Part shown: positions 37,041 to 49,156 of the stretch, piece by piece
How positions within the stretch are numbered: position 1 is the first letter of the stretch
Layout of the letters: each line of letters starts with the position of its first letter
DNA from: Trissonchulus latispiculum
Lineage: Eukaryota; Nematoda; Enoplea; Enoplida; Ironidae
Assembly: GCA_030248195.1 (NCBI GenBank)
Contig: JASAND010028045.1
Span: 24,389-88,388 of the forward strand
Length of the DNA: 64,000 nt
Direction of reading: 5' to 3'
Notes under the pieces: generated by a model
Database searches by the model: none
What the model saw: the letters and a program-made list of their open reading frames with translations, nothing else
What the model was told of the DNA's origin: nothing
Made by a program: the position numbers and the translations under genes

Positions 37041-37691
37041 ATAACAAGATAACAACGCTGAGCTGTGACAAAGGGCACTAATTTTAAACTAGCAATTTTG
37101 TTTGTATCCTGTGAATTTTAAGATTTAAATTAAGTCATCGACGTCCGCATAATATTAATGCTCCAACAGCAATATAATGAACAAAAATCGTTGGAGCAAG
37201 CTAAATATAATATTTTAAAAAGAAAACTAAAAATAGAAAATTATAAAATGTTTGGAAAATACCAAGACCAATCCTGCTTCCTCATATTACTATATATTAT
37301 TTCTTTTTCAGTTGTACTTATCTTTAGTAAAATTTTATAGTTCTTGCAATATTTTAGGTGGATAAAAATTCTCTCAGCCAAAAATTTTCACTCTGCTTGA
37401 TCCTGTTTCTTCCGGTTTTAACTGGATATCGGGTACCCAAAGAAGGACCCGGGTTCCCGAAATTTTTCGGATACCCAACTACCAGTCCTCATGCTTACTG
37501 TACCGATTGAAACGCGCAAGTCCTAGCTTTAATAACATACGTATTCAGTTAAAACTTATGTATGTAGCAAAGCAAAAAACCCAAATCATTGGTAGTCTTT
37601 TCTGATCAATCATAAAAATACAAATAGAAGTTGGCCGAAGCACACCACCGACAAGACAGACTGCAACGCAACAACAAACGTAACTGTAATG

Positions 37692-38595
37692 CTAGGTGGC
37701 TGTATTGTTCGTAAAGGGTTGTACTGGAGAACTATGCATTATCTTGCAAGTAACTGCAACTTTCGAACAATAAATGACTTCTTTCCTGAAATTTGTGTTA
37801 ATGAGAAATAGGTATAGCTGAGTGGCCCATGGATCAAAACGAGACAACCCAATGGTTAGGTGCACTAAGACAATAGGCATCTGTTTTTTTAAATTTTCCA
37901 TATATGAAAACCCGCAGAAAAGCAATACCCAGTAGATAACTGGGCATTGCTACCAGCAAAAAATTCATCTCCTTCGTGTGGTGGGCTTCTGACGTGATTC
38001 CGCTCCATTTTTTATACAGAACATAACAACAAATCAAAACATAAATTAGGAAGGCCGGTGTCAGTACTGAACCACACAGTGTCATTTCCAATGTATATAG
38101 AGCGTCATTTGTGAAATATAGATCTGAGTCATTTCGATAGTCCATAATGAACGTTCCGTATCCCAGCAGTTGCGGTGACGCGCTGGCAACACCCGCACAA
38201 TACGCTAAGCTACCGGCAATAATGGTAGCTTTGGGAAACCAAGACTTGTTTTTGTTCTTATGATAAAATACAGGACAAAAAATCACTAAAGCCCTGTACA
38301 GTGCTATGGCAAGCTGTAAATATCGTCCTGGATAGAAGCCTAACCCGCAGTTCATGAATCCAGCCCACTTTAGGGAAATCTGACTAAACTGATTTCCGTG
38401 GATGTACTGATCTGCCATGGCTATCAAATTAGATGCTGCTAGCGTAACGTCTGCCAGTGCATATTGTGTCCACAGGATATAAACCGGGTCGTTTAACGTA
38501 GTGGATCTTCTGTGGACAAAAATTGCAATGGCAAACAAGTGAACAGCTACCACCCAAAACGAGATTCCCAGGGCATAGTCCTTCCATGTGATCAT
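37692..38595 (-). pseudogene. GPCR B, near-copy of A with one frameshift
   Basis: It has the conserved start at 38595 and is nearly identical to A through TM1-TM5. The frame then breaks after GKFKK: a run of seven T on the plus strand (37884-37890), where six would keep frame, shifts the end of TM6 and TM7 into another frame. That frame is open to 37692 and matches A again (QMPIVLVHLTIGLS). One codon is also missing in the TM6 region (GIAF against STVAF). Either a recent pseudogene or a homopolymer error in the assembly; the rest looks intact. Confidence 0.82.
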
Positions 38596-38623
38596 TGCGC
38601 TTCGACAAAAACTACTTCTATAA

Positions 38624-38640
38624 CAAGAGTACATAATACG
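38624..38640. mobile_element. MITE terminal remnant upstream of GPCR B
   Basis: CAAGAGTACATAATACG, 29 bp upstream of the B start codon on the opposite strand. It is only 17 bp, but exact to the family terminus. Confidence 0.5.
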
Positions 38641-38734
38641 AAGACTCAACAGTAGTGAACAGTAGTGCATACCCTATGTATAACTTGCTAGAACTACTTT
38701 ACACACATTACTGGCTCCTTGTTTACTTCAAATC

Positions 38735-39189
38735 GGCACGTTTCCTGACCGCCCTGCGACGATGAAATCGTTTGAGATGCCTGGGTATTATGTGACTGCA
38801 GGTTTTTGAGACAATTGCTTTGGACCTCGTGGTGCTAAGGGTTATAGTTGTACGGTTATATGGTTCTTTGATTTGATATAAAGGCTCACGGCTTTGAAGA
38901 AGTATGTGATATGGCCTCAGGTTAGGAGGCAGTCGAGGAGCCGCTCTTAGACCACATTGGTGCTTTGATTTGAGGACCCAAATGCAATTCCTGGAAATTC
39001 AAGACCGAATTCAATTAGCATGGGGAAATTGTTAAATATCAGTGTTTCACGTGAACCTAAAAAGGTTGATATCAGCGCAGTAAACTAGTCTCAGCTGTAT
39101 ATGTTCTACTTCCAAACCGAAGCTAGGCTTTCGATCCCGCCCTGGACACTTTTCTTCGCATCTTTCAATCTTGATTTCAACCGTTCACA
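38735..39189 (+). mobile_element. Older truncated TRIM copy (interior plus right LTR)
   Basis: 38735-39029 matches the interior of the 61652-62316 element (CTCGTGGTGCTAAGGGTTA, CTTTGAAGAAG, TTAGACCACAT). 39030-39189 is its right LTR, with the tRNA-like part partly eroded (5' half diverged; CGATCCCGCCCTGGAC retained). The left LTR is missing. It lies upstream of GPCR B. Confidence 0.8.
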
Positions 39190-42100
39190 TTTGTTTAAAC
39201 TTTGATCTTTGTTGTGCAGGACATTCTTTGCATTATCTGCTAAGTTTTGCTTTGGATAAATGTAATATTTAACCTTTTGACTATCTCTGTAAAAGTAACT
39301 TATGTTATATTTAGCCAATTGAAACTTTGTTGTAAAGCAGAAATGGCCAAGTGCCATTTATTGTCATCGTTATATGCCCTGTTTTATGCTTGAATAAAAC
39401 GCAGGTAAGTTGTTTATTGAAGTACTATGTCCGCCATAACCGTCTCATGTTTGATAGGGATAGAAAGTTAGGTTAGGGATCCATTTTTGAGCGAGTTGCA
39501 TCTTCGCTAGAAGAACTTACGTAGAATCGCCATTCAATTTCCGGTTTAATTTCGGACAGAAAACGCGGGGATTGATAAGCATAAAATAAATACTTAAATA
39601 CCAATGCGTTTTCCAAGCGCACACTTTCTAAGCGCTTGCGCATTTACCCTACACAGATTAGAAATATGCATACCGGACCGATCCAGGCCATACCGGCCCT
39701 GTGGTGCTTGTAAGGACAGACCGAACCAAAAAATGTCTTATCGAAACAACCCTAGCCACAGTGCAAAACCTATCTTTAACAGATGCTAAAATGCTAATAG
39801 TGTTACACTTGTTTGTATAAATTCTAATTTCCGTTTGAAATTTTCCGACTGCCTGAAGAAAGTATATACAGGTTGTTCCACAGCCATTCTCACAATCACA
39901 AGCCTATCAAGCGGACACAGACGACTTTCAATCGTCTTTTACTTGTTATTAGACAGCAGGGGGCAATCTCTTGCAGTAAAACAAAATGAAGTTGTCTTGG
40001 GTATAACTGCTCTATTATTTTTATGGGAACAACCGTATGATAGCCTGCTCAGGGATCATGCTCTGGATCTATGATTATTTTATCTTGGATGCAGTCTGCG
40101 CGGGGGATCGATTACGGGTTGCTCAGATAGTCCAGTATTTGGCATCTCACCGACCAAACAACAATTGTTGTTTTATTTTTCGAGGACGTACCAAAATCCC
40201 ACCCCTTCTCTGTGACACGTCTTGTGCAGGTATAACTGGAATCAACCGGCTAAGCGTTCTAATGTCGCTCGTTCTATTTACAGAAACATCAAAAAGCAAC
40301 ATTGCGAGTCAGCCTCTGTTTTAACTCGATGGATGGATGGATGGTTAGAGAACCTTAATCCAGTTCTTCTATAATCCAGCTGAGTTATCATTTTTGCATT
40401 TTCAAAGTTACCTGCACATAATACGTCAAAAGTTACCATATCCATTTTCCATAAGCATTTTTACAGGTGAAAATAAGTGATTAGAAAACTAAATTATCTC
40501 GACTACTTGGGTGTTCTGAAAGTATAGACCATGAATTATGACAAAAATAAGTGACGTTTCTATTTCAGAAACGAATTCAGAAAGACTAGTCTTTGAAACA
40601 ATGTCTTTAAACTTAAACATTAAACTTGAAACAATAAACTCAGACACTACTAAGGCTTTGTCAATTAAGTAAGGCAAAATCTGGATCTTGCCGGTCTAAA
40701 TGCAATTGCATGAATTATAATTGTTAACATAGTTTCTTAATTAACCCCGGAGTGTTAAGAATTATAAGACTTGTCCAATCGAGCTGAAATTTGTCGTGTG
40801 CTTCGAAATGGTAAGTTTTATTTCTTAAAACTTTTCGATTTCGCGAAATGTAAGTTTTTCGAATTCACGAGCACGAAACCGAAAACCTGTTCGAAGAAAA
40901 TCAATTCTTCGGTGTGCCTTGATCCTAGTGAGTCCAAAAATCGAATTCTGCTAATTCGAAACAATTTGCGATATTTGAACTTAGCATCGGCCGAAAACAT
41001 ACTCATCGTAAACTAATAAGCTCGATTAGTAAAGTTTTAAAAAATTGAGCACCTAGGGAGGGGAAGTAATGTGGGAAAAATCCAAACTCTTGTTCAACCA
41101 ACGTCCAGATGCTTATAAACCATTTGTAATGGCATTAACCTTAGAATCATTTAATGCCAATCACAGTGAGGTCTTTACTAATAGCTTAAGGTTTGCTAAA
41201 CGGATTTGTTAAATGTGAAAGATGCTTAAGCCTCAAGATTGCCGGTTTAAAATGCAATTGCATGGACTAATGCTTGGGTCTTTTTCAACAGCTCCCTCCA
41301 CAGAAATTTGCTGTGTTTGTTTTTGACAATGCTGAGTTCAATCGGCTCCGCTTTCGTTTGTCGCTTTTTTCAACTTAGCACAAGCGACACACGAATTGCC
41401 TGGCGTTCAATCAAATATCGCATAATTTTATATTTCGCGAAATTCGAATTTTTGGTTCACAAAGAGTGACCAAGGGAAACACCAGAAACTTCGCATGTGC
41501 CTAGGTTATAAGCTTGAGCTTAAGTTATGAGTTAAGTTATGAGCTAACAAAAAGCTGAACAAAAAATGGTCTTAAAACTCGTGTTCAGCGATCATAAAAT
41601 AACTCTATTCAACTTGCCGGCCCCCCTTAGTCTCCCTTATGCGAATTCAAAAAATCGAATTGTGAAAAAAATTGCAATACGTAAACTCATACATTGTTGC
41701 AAATAATTTAAGCTTGATTTGTCAATTCTGATTTCACTTTCTTTGTGGAATCGTGTCATTACTAGAATTCAGATGATTGGCCTTTTCTTGCCACGGGAGC
41801 TGTTAAATTTTGGGTCGCGGCGTTAAGCCCATCTTTATACCTGGGTGTCTTCAGGCTGGTCGCCTATAACTGATTGAAAATTGACTGACTGATGTTAAGA
41901 CTGAAACTATCTAGGTTTTGTCACAGTGTGGAAGTCTGCAAGGACTTATCAATTCTCAAACTAATTCCCTAATGGATACTCGAAACAGTCTTCACGGGGG
42001 CGGTTCAACTGTTTGACTGCACTAAAGATGACGGTCAAATGAATGGTCGAAAATGCATGACCGAACGGACGTATGAGGACGACTATGCACTTTTCACTGT

Positions 42101-43905
42101 CTCCTATAAAGTTTTTTATCTCAGTCCGGGACTGAGAACAGGCACAGATGGAGATTAAGTACCTCCGAGTGCTAGCAGAAATCTCACAGATCTAGCTAAA
42201 CTTGTTGGCTGCGGCACACAGAGTATTGATTAAAAAGCAGACTCAGCGCGCTTTCTTGGCGCAAAATGTAACCCAAACTGACCTAGTCTTGACTTCGTTG
42301 ATCCTGCAGCTGTACAAGTAGAAATCCTACTTAACACGGCTATCCACCAAACTCCTCAGTAAAGAAGAAGTCGCATAAGTGCATAATGCATTAATCGCGT
42401 AGGACACAGGCCGTGACCAGCCTCGCCACATCTCGCAAGAAGGTGTAATAGCTTTGTGTGACGAGTTGCCTCGATCACCTCTAAATATACTTAACTAACC
42501 AGCTAACTAACTTATTCAGCATGTATTCTTGGTGGTATATTTTGCATAAGTATTGGAATCATACTTAGGCAGCGGTTGGTGCCTATTTACTCAATGCCTT
42601 AAATAAAAGAATTGGGGAAAATGATTTTCATTTGTGACATTTTAATAGATGAGATTTGGGAGCTCATGCCCCTTCCCGCAGTCCGGTCAAGATTATAGCC
42701 GTACTGTTAGCTACCGGTTTACTGTGCGGTACTAATTAAATCCGTCATGGTTTGGTAACTTTAGCTAAATTTGCAATACAGTTAGCAGTGTTTGCTTATT
42801 TTGAGATTAGTCTGGGGCACATAAGGTATGAAAGTTTCAAGGAGTAGAATTTGTGTTCAATGTCTGAGGGGACAGAATGAATTCTGTCTGCTGCCAAAAT
42901 CGATCCAGAGTCCCGGATCTGCTAGTTGGCAGGGCACAAACTAAAAATAAATTAGTTTTCTTCTTGTTTTTCAATTACACCAAAATTCCACTACTCCTCC
43001 ATGAAACACGTTATGCCTGATTAAAACAAGCCAGCTAACTGCCGACAGTCAAGTCACAGTTTTATTTGAACTAGAAATGTCAACAAAGAATATACAACCA
43101 GCCAGCCAGCCAGCCTACAGTATCCTTCGTTGGATAGGTTGAGATTCATCTAGTATGTGGGCGCGCGAAACTGCGTTTATATTTTGACACTTTGAGAGGT
43201 AGCTGCACAGAACCACGTTAAAAAGAAAGGGCAACGTTTTCAATTTGCCGAAAGCAGCTGCTGCTGAAAATAATTAAGAAACTGAAACCATTTAGACTTT
43301 GTCTGCCTGTTCTGAAGACAGACGGCAGGTCTCCTGTAAAAAATAAGTAACGATAGGAAAGCCATTTTAAGTTTACTACCTTTGAAAACATTGAAAGTCA
43401 TTGTAAAATAATGCCAATAGGAAGAACAAACGCTCTTACAGGTTAGGGCTGTGATAGTAATGGACATTTTAGTTTGCTACTTTATAGCCTCGTGTAGAGA
43501 TGCACTAAAGTCTGACCAAAAAATGTAGAAAGCTAAACTGATTTGATACAGCTAAAGTACATATTTTCTGAACCGGCATAATGAGATCTCCTCATGAAAA
43601 GAAAATTTTGAAATTTTCCACGCAACTTCAAACGGCGCCGCATTTTCTGTCCACAAAAATCGGTAAGTCTAGGACCACCAGCGTTTCAGAAAAAAGTTCC
43701 CCATGGCTAAAAACTATGCTCACCAAATCTTAACTTTTCCTGTAAAAAAATGCGAAAGTTTTGTATTTTTTTGAATTTATGCGCTAGTATTTGGGAACGA
43801 TTCAGACGTCAGTCAAAACACGATAGAAGCTGGCTGGGGACATCACTGACAATACAGAATTCAACGCAAAATGAAAAAGTCAAAAGTAAACTTAAAGCTT
43901 TGCGG
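39190..43905. other. Intergenic between GPCR B and C, no gene seen
   Basis: Contains a block at 40455-40525 shared with 53840-53900 and 57780-57850, a GGAT repeat (40328-40344), a CAGC-type repeat (43094-43115), and a stretch at 40745-41020 open on both strands but without family likeness. 43575-43670 carries an inverted piece of the repeat seen at 2150-2230. Confidence 0.45.
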
Positions 43906-44805
43906 CTATATTGTTCGTACGGGGTGAACTGCAGATGCAGGCATTATCCTGCAAGTGCCAGCTACTTTCAAATAATTAACGACTTCCTTCCAAATTAAAT
44001 TTGTGTTAATGAGAAACTGAAACAGCTGAGCGACCCGTGGGTCGAAAAGGGCCACAGCAATTGTTAGGTCCACAAACATAGAAGGCAATTGACATTTGAA
44101 CTCTTCATATACCAAGATCTGCAGAAAAGCAACCATACTCAGTAGACAACTGAGCATTGTTGCCAGCAAAAATTTCATCTCCTTTGTGTGATGTGCTTCT
44201 GACGTGATTCCCCTCCACTTTTTATATAGAACATAACAACAAATCAAAACATAAATTAGAAAGGCCGGTGTCAGGACAATACCGCACAGGATCAAGTCCA
44301 GCGTATACAGAGCGTCGTTGGTGAAGTACATGTCTGAGTCATTGCGATAATCCAGAATAAACGTTCCATATCCCATCAGTTGTGGTGAAGCGCTGGCTAC
44401 ACCGGCAATATACGCGGCACTCCCAGACGTAGCGGTGGCTTTGTAAAACCAAGACTTCTTTCTGTGTGTATGGTAAAATACAGGGCAGAAAATCACTAAA
44501 GCTCTATATAATGCAATGGCAAGTTGTAGATATCGTCCAGGATAGAAGCCAAGGCCGCAATTCATGAATCCGGCCCACTTTACAGAAATTTGACCGAACT
44601 GATTTCCGTGAATGTACTGATCTGTCATCGCTATTAGATTAGATGCTGCTACCGTAACGTCTGCCATAGCATATTGTGTCCATAGAATATAGATCGGATC
44701 GTTTAATGTAGTGGATCGTTTGTGTACAAAGATAGCAATGGCAAGCAAATGAACAGCAACCACCCAAAAAGATGTAACCAGAGTATATTCTTTCCATCTG
44801 ATCAT
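43906..44805 (-). CDS. Seven-transmembrane GPCR C, intact (array member)
   Basis: 299 aa from the conserved start at 44805 (MIRWKEY). It has the same architecture as A: TM2 YAMADVTVAAS, TM3 GRYLQLAIALYRAL, second-loop sequon NDS, TM7 LFDPRVAQLFQF. The C-terminal tail is shorter and diverged. There are no stops or frameshifts. It is clearly paralogous to A and B but differs along its whole length, so it is an older duplicate. A flank-like block near 45460-45640 resembles 43120-43290, which suggests that flanking DNA was duplicated with the genes. Confidence 0.88.
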   Translation of the reverse strand: MIRWKEYTLVTSFWVVAVHLLAIAIFVHKRSTTLNDPIYILWTQYAMADVTVAASNLIAMTDQYIHGNQFGQISVKWAGFMNCGLGFYPGRYLQLAIALYRALVIFCPVFYHTHRKKSWFYKATATSGSAAYIAGVASASPQLMGYGTFILDYRNDSDMYFTNDALYTLDLILCGIVLTPAFLIYVLICCYVLYKKWRGITSEAHHTKEMKFLLATMLSCLLSMVAFLQILVYEEFKCQLPSMFVDLTIAVALFDPRVAQLFQFLINTNLIWKEVVNYLKVAGTCRIMPASAVHPVRTI

Positions 44806-46967
44806 TGCGCCTCTCCATAAACTACTTATAGTCCAGAATTAAGTATCTGCTTCGGACGAAAGTACATACTACAAATATTATAACAGTAGGCATACTCCAT
44901 GTATTGTTTGCTGAAACTGTCCTATGCATGTTATTGATCTCTTCCACTGATAAACCAACCCGCCCAAAATCAAACAAAGTTTTCCGCTGCAATTGTGTAA
45001 GTGAAAAGCGCAATTACTCAGTTGGTCCAAAATACATCTTCTGCGGGCTACAGTGCACAGTGGTAACGGGTGAACTTCTTGGTAAAATGAGAGGGCAGAT
45101 CTCATAGCTCGCATAAGACGCATAGTTCCAGTACATATGTATAAAGTAGCTGTGCCTTGTCTCATTGCTATTGCCGAGCCAGCTTCACAAAAACCTTCCT
45201 CACAATTTTCTCCCATCTTTCTCAAAATATTTTTTAATCTTCTTTTCTCCAATAATTCAATGTATTCGTTTGATTTTTGTTATATTTGTGCAACCACTGA
45301 AGAGCAGTTTATTCAACTGACTCACCTACATACGTTTACGCTCCTGATCTAAGTTCACCTTGGAGCTGCTCCTAGCAGCACTGGCCCCAAAAATGCTGAC
45401 AGTCGAAGACTGCGATAGGACGTGTGTTGTGACGGATATCGATCTGTACCAGAAAACAGTCTGTATTCTTTATTAGGTTGAGATTGTTCCAATTCTGTAA
45501 TAGTTTAAGCGCATGAAACTGCGTTACCTTTTTGACAATTTGGGAACCAGCTACATAAAACGTGAAAAAGGAAAAGGCAACTTTTTCAATTTGGTGAAAG
45601 CAGCAACAGCTGAATACAAGTAACCCCTAAAATTGGAAAATTCCGCCTAGGACAGTTATTTTAACAAGCGAATGTAAGGTTTCACCGATTTCTTACTGTT
45701 TATTGCAGAGGTCTGCACTCCTGGAAAAAAAGGTTTGTAAAAACTGCACTTTTCTACAGGCGTGCTGCAGTGCTGCCGGTCACTAGCGGTGCATTTTGTG
45801 CTTTGCACAAAAACTACTCTCAAGTGAATGTCCAGTACCACTAAGAAGCAATAATCAGCAAGGCCATAACGATAGGTTAACGCAGGGGGGCCTGAGGGAT
45901 CCATCCAGGACAAGCGTCGGAGACAAGGGCTAAATAAATATGGCCAAGAGTTACCTTTAAGCAATAATGGCCGAAAAAATAAGTTTTAACTCTAAAATTG
46001 TAAAAGAAGTGCTGACTTTGCCAGAAATTTTTATTTTAAGTTTATAATTTCTCACAAAAATCAGTGAAAATTTTGAAATTTTTTAAAAAATTAAGGATTT
46101 TATTGCAAATTGTGAGAAAATAACAAGTTTCAACAACACTAGCGTTAATATTATGAAAACATTCGTAAAGTTATTCTTAAAAAACAAGCCCCTTGAAAAA
46201 TTTCAGATCAAGGTACAAGTCACCTCAATATTTTTTGGAACAAGCTCCCCCAATATTAGAGCCAATACTAATGCGTGGTTAAGATGTTGCCAACCAAAGC
46301 TCTAAAAGCATGAATAATATCAAACTATGCAAATTTGTTGTAGGAAATCAACCAAAATTACATTGGTTGGTTTTGAGTATCCCATTTTTAGCATCGCCCA
46401 GGCTTCGTCTTTCGCTTGTATGTATTCGCTATGATTCTTAAAGTTAAAGATTTTTAATGGTACCATGCACAGTGACCACAATTATCGATATTCATTTTTT
46501 ACAAAATGCTGTTTTCATTATTATCTGTCTGACTTGAGCTATGCACAGCCACTACTCTGTGTAAAAGCGAAGCGCTAAACTGTTTTCTGGTATGCTAATC
46601 TCATTTGCATATTAGCAGTTCAGCTCCCCTGCGTACTGAACTTCAAGTCTGCCAAGGGGGGGTATGAAATCCAAACTTTTCCATTTAGAACGTTCCAAGT
46701 TCCCCTCTGCTACAAAGTATTCTAAAGTTAATTTTAAAATTATGAAAGGAAGAACAAATATTCAGGGAGTACAGTAAAAATGCATTTTATGCAGTTTATA
46801 GATGTTTCTAGCAAATTTTAGCCACCACACCCCCCCTTCGCAAAAAAAACAGACATGCTAGGATTATGTGTTAAACATAGTCCTCATAACGTAGCTCTCC
46901 CGAAATTACACACAAATTTAGGTCGACCCATTACAAAGATTCCGCCTCCGTCGGAATAATAATAAGA
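44806..46967. other. Intergenic, no gene seen
   Basis: 45460-45640 resembles 43120-43290 (TTAGGTTGAGATT, GAAACTGCGTT, TTTTCAATTTGxxGAAAGCAG), a duplicated flank. Otherwise AT-rich without gene signal. Confidence 0.45.
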
Positions 46968-47373
46968 AAGAGTACATAATACATAAGAGTATGGCAAGCG
47001 TCATACGCTATGTATTATGAGCTCGCTACATCCGATGCGCGCTATCTGGTTACCCCCCCCCCATAAATCAGACCCCCCTCACCCCCTATACAGGTACGGG
47101 GTCCAAACGGGGGATCGGGCTCGTGCTTGTATATTTTGTACACATATGTGTAAATCGTACAAGCTTTGACCCCATACACAAATTCAACCCTTGTCAAGCT
47201 TAACATGTAAATATAAAACATAGACCCCGATCCCCCGTTTGGACGCCGTACATGTATAGGAGGGGGGTCTGATTTAGGGGGAGGGGGTCAGCCGATAGCG
47301 TGCAGAGGATGTAGCAGGCCTATAATACATAGCGCATAACGCTTTTCATACTCTTATGTATTATGTACTCTTG
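46968..47373. mobile_element. Fold-back MITE, intact, about 406 bp
   Basis: Almost perfect palindrome: AAGAGTACATAATACATAAG at the left and its reverse complement at the right, then C-run and GGGGGATCGGG arms around a short centre. It is the best-preserved member of the subfamily also found at 7966-8255. Confidence 0.9.
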
Positions 47374-47688
47374 ATATAAGTGATTAGGACACTTTCTAGG
47401 CTTTTGTGTTTGACATGCTTGAAGTAAGTTAACGAAACCTGCAACTGAAACTAACGCAAAAGGCAAAAGTACTTAGCCTCCGAAGTAAATAAGAAGGAAT
47501 AAGAAAGTCATGTCAGCAGAATCCATTTAATTGATCGTAACCTTAGATAAGTAACAGTCAAACTACAGTGCCTGAAGTAAGCTAGAAAAAACCAACTGTT
47601 GAATATTAAATTAAAAGCAAAGGGCAGAAATACGTTGCCTCAGTAATAGAGGATATCGCAGTATTTTAATACATATTGAAAGATTGAT

Positions 47689-47740
47689 TATATATATATA
47701 TATATATATGTGTAATATATATGTATATATATATACTCTT
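47689..47740. repeat. TA-rich microsatellite
   Basis: Runs of TATATA with interspersed TGT and ATG units. Confidence 0.9.
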
Positions 47741-48192
47741 ATTGTACTTCATGCATGTTATTGTACCTATATTGCACTGTATTTTGCTTTGAATTGAAGT
47801 TCAGTTTCATACATTAACATAGGGCCGGATTCTGGGGGAGGGGGCTGTCCCAAGAAAATTTTGAGGGGCTGGTGCCTGGAACCCAAATTTTCAATGGGGG
47901 CTTGTATGAAGCAAAAATTAACGTTATTCGCAACATACATAACTACATAGTTTAATAAATAATGTAAATAAATCGACAAAATTAAGAACTCTTGGTAGTG
48001 AATTCCGGCGAAGCCGGACTGTTTGGAATTTTGGTTCGGAAACCTAATTTTCAGGCAATTTCTGCTTATGCCTTGCCCAACTCTTCCTTACTCCTTGCCC
48101 CTGACGGCTGTAGGATTTGTACCTTGTCTGGGTTGAGGGATTTAAAACCCCCATACTCCCGTGTTAACCTAGGTTCAGTTTTATAAACACTG

Positions 48193-48940
48193 GTTTGCAC
48201 CAATCAATATAAGTTCGAGGTTGACATTACCTTGAGCTTAGCTCAAGATTAGCTTGAGGTTATCTGCAAAAGCGTTGCACCAATAAAAGTTTGAGATTAG
48301 CTGGACCTCGCGCTAATCTCGAGCGCCTAAATTTCAATCCTGGTCAGGAGTAGGATTGACTTTATTTCTTACCAGTTTAACAGCTAAATTACTGCGTTGA
48401 GCAAAGCATATAATGAAAGCAAACATGAATGCCCAGTTACACGAATCTGCAACTATTAGCAATAACTAACGCAGAAATTAGACGATTTCTAAATGTTGTT
48501 TTCATTCTTTCATTTACAAAAATTTAATTCTAAACACTTCCTTCGTGCTCGTAGAATTTAACTGTGGGCGGTAGCAGTCGTCGTCGTAGCTGCAGCCATT
48601 TGGAAGCAATCATAATCCTCATTGTCAAGCGAGTATTAAAAACGACTTACTGCAATTGTATGTACGTAATGTGTAAAGTAGTAAACGAAGAATGGTTGAA
48701 AAATGCCGCTACTTTTTGATTGGCCCTATTACGTAACACGTGACTCATCGAATTGGATAATCCACAAGTCCGAGTTTAGCTGGAGCAGCTTAGCTCCAGC
48801 TTGACTAGTCTGTAACAAAAATTAGTTGGTCCAAGAGATACCCTCAAGGTTGAAGTTGCAGGAAAGCTCAAGCTTATCCGATCTTGAGTTCGAGATTAGC
48901 TCCAGCTTAAGCTTGAGCTAATCTCGAAGTTGGTGCAAAC
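48193..48940. mobile_element. Fold-back element with GTTTGCACCAA ends
   Basis: The left end GTTTGCACCAA and right end TTGGTGCAAAC are inverted. Subterminal words built from GAGATTAGCT, AGCTCAAG and CTTGAGCT occur in both arms. No ORF. Confidence 0.65.
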
Positions 48941-49156
48941 GGTCGAAAATTTGATTTTCGATGAAATTCTTTAAGTTTGAATTCATACTTTCATTACTTT
49001 ACAAGATTGCGAACATCGTCGCAGCTTCTTATTGAAAACATTGCTACTGTTTTTATTTTTTAAATAGCAAAGACAAACTTCGGTTCTTCGTACTAATAAC
49101 TGAACATCAACACATACGGATATCGAACAGATTTTCGCACTGTGTACATTATGTGG

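Noticed and set aside
42500..42550. Another MITE terminus (ATGTATTCTTGG)
   Set aside because: The match is too short and lacks the subterminal arm.
45656..45964. 102-codon minus-strand frame
   Set aside because: No recognisable motif and no conservation with the other array intervals.
47689..47740. Possible promoter TATA cluster
   Set aside because: A TA microsatellite; no gene starts nearby.
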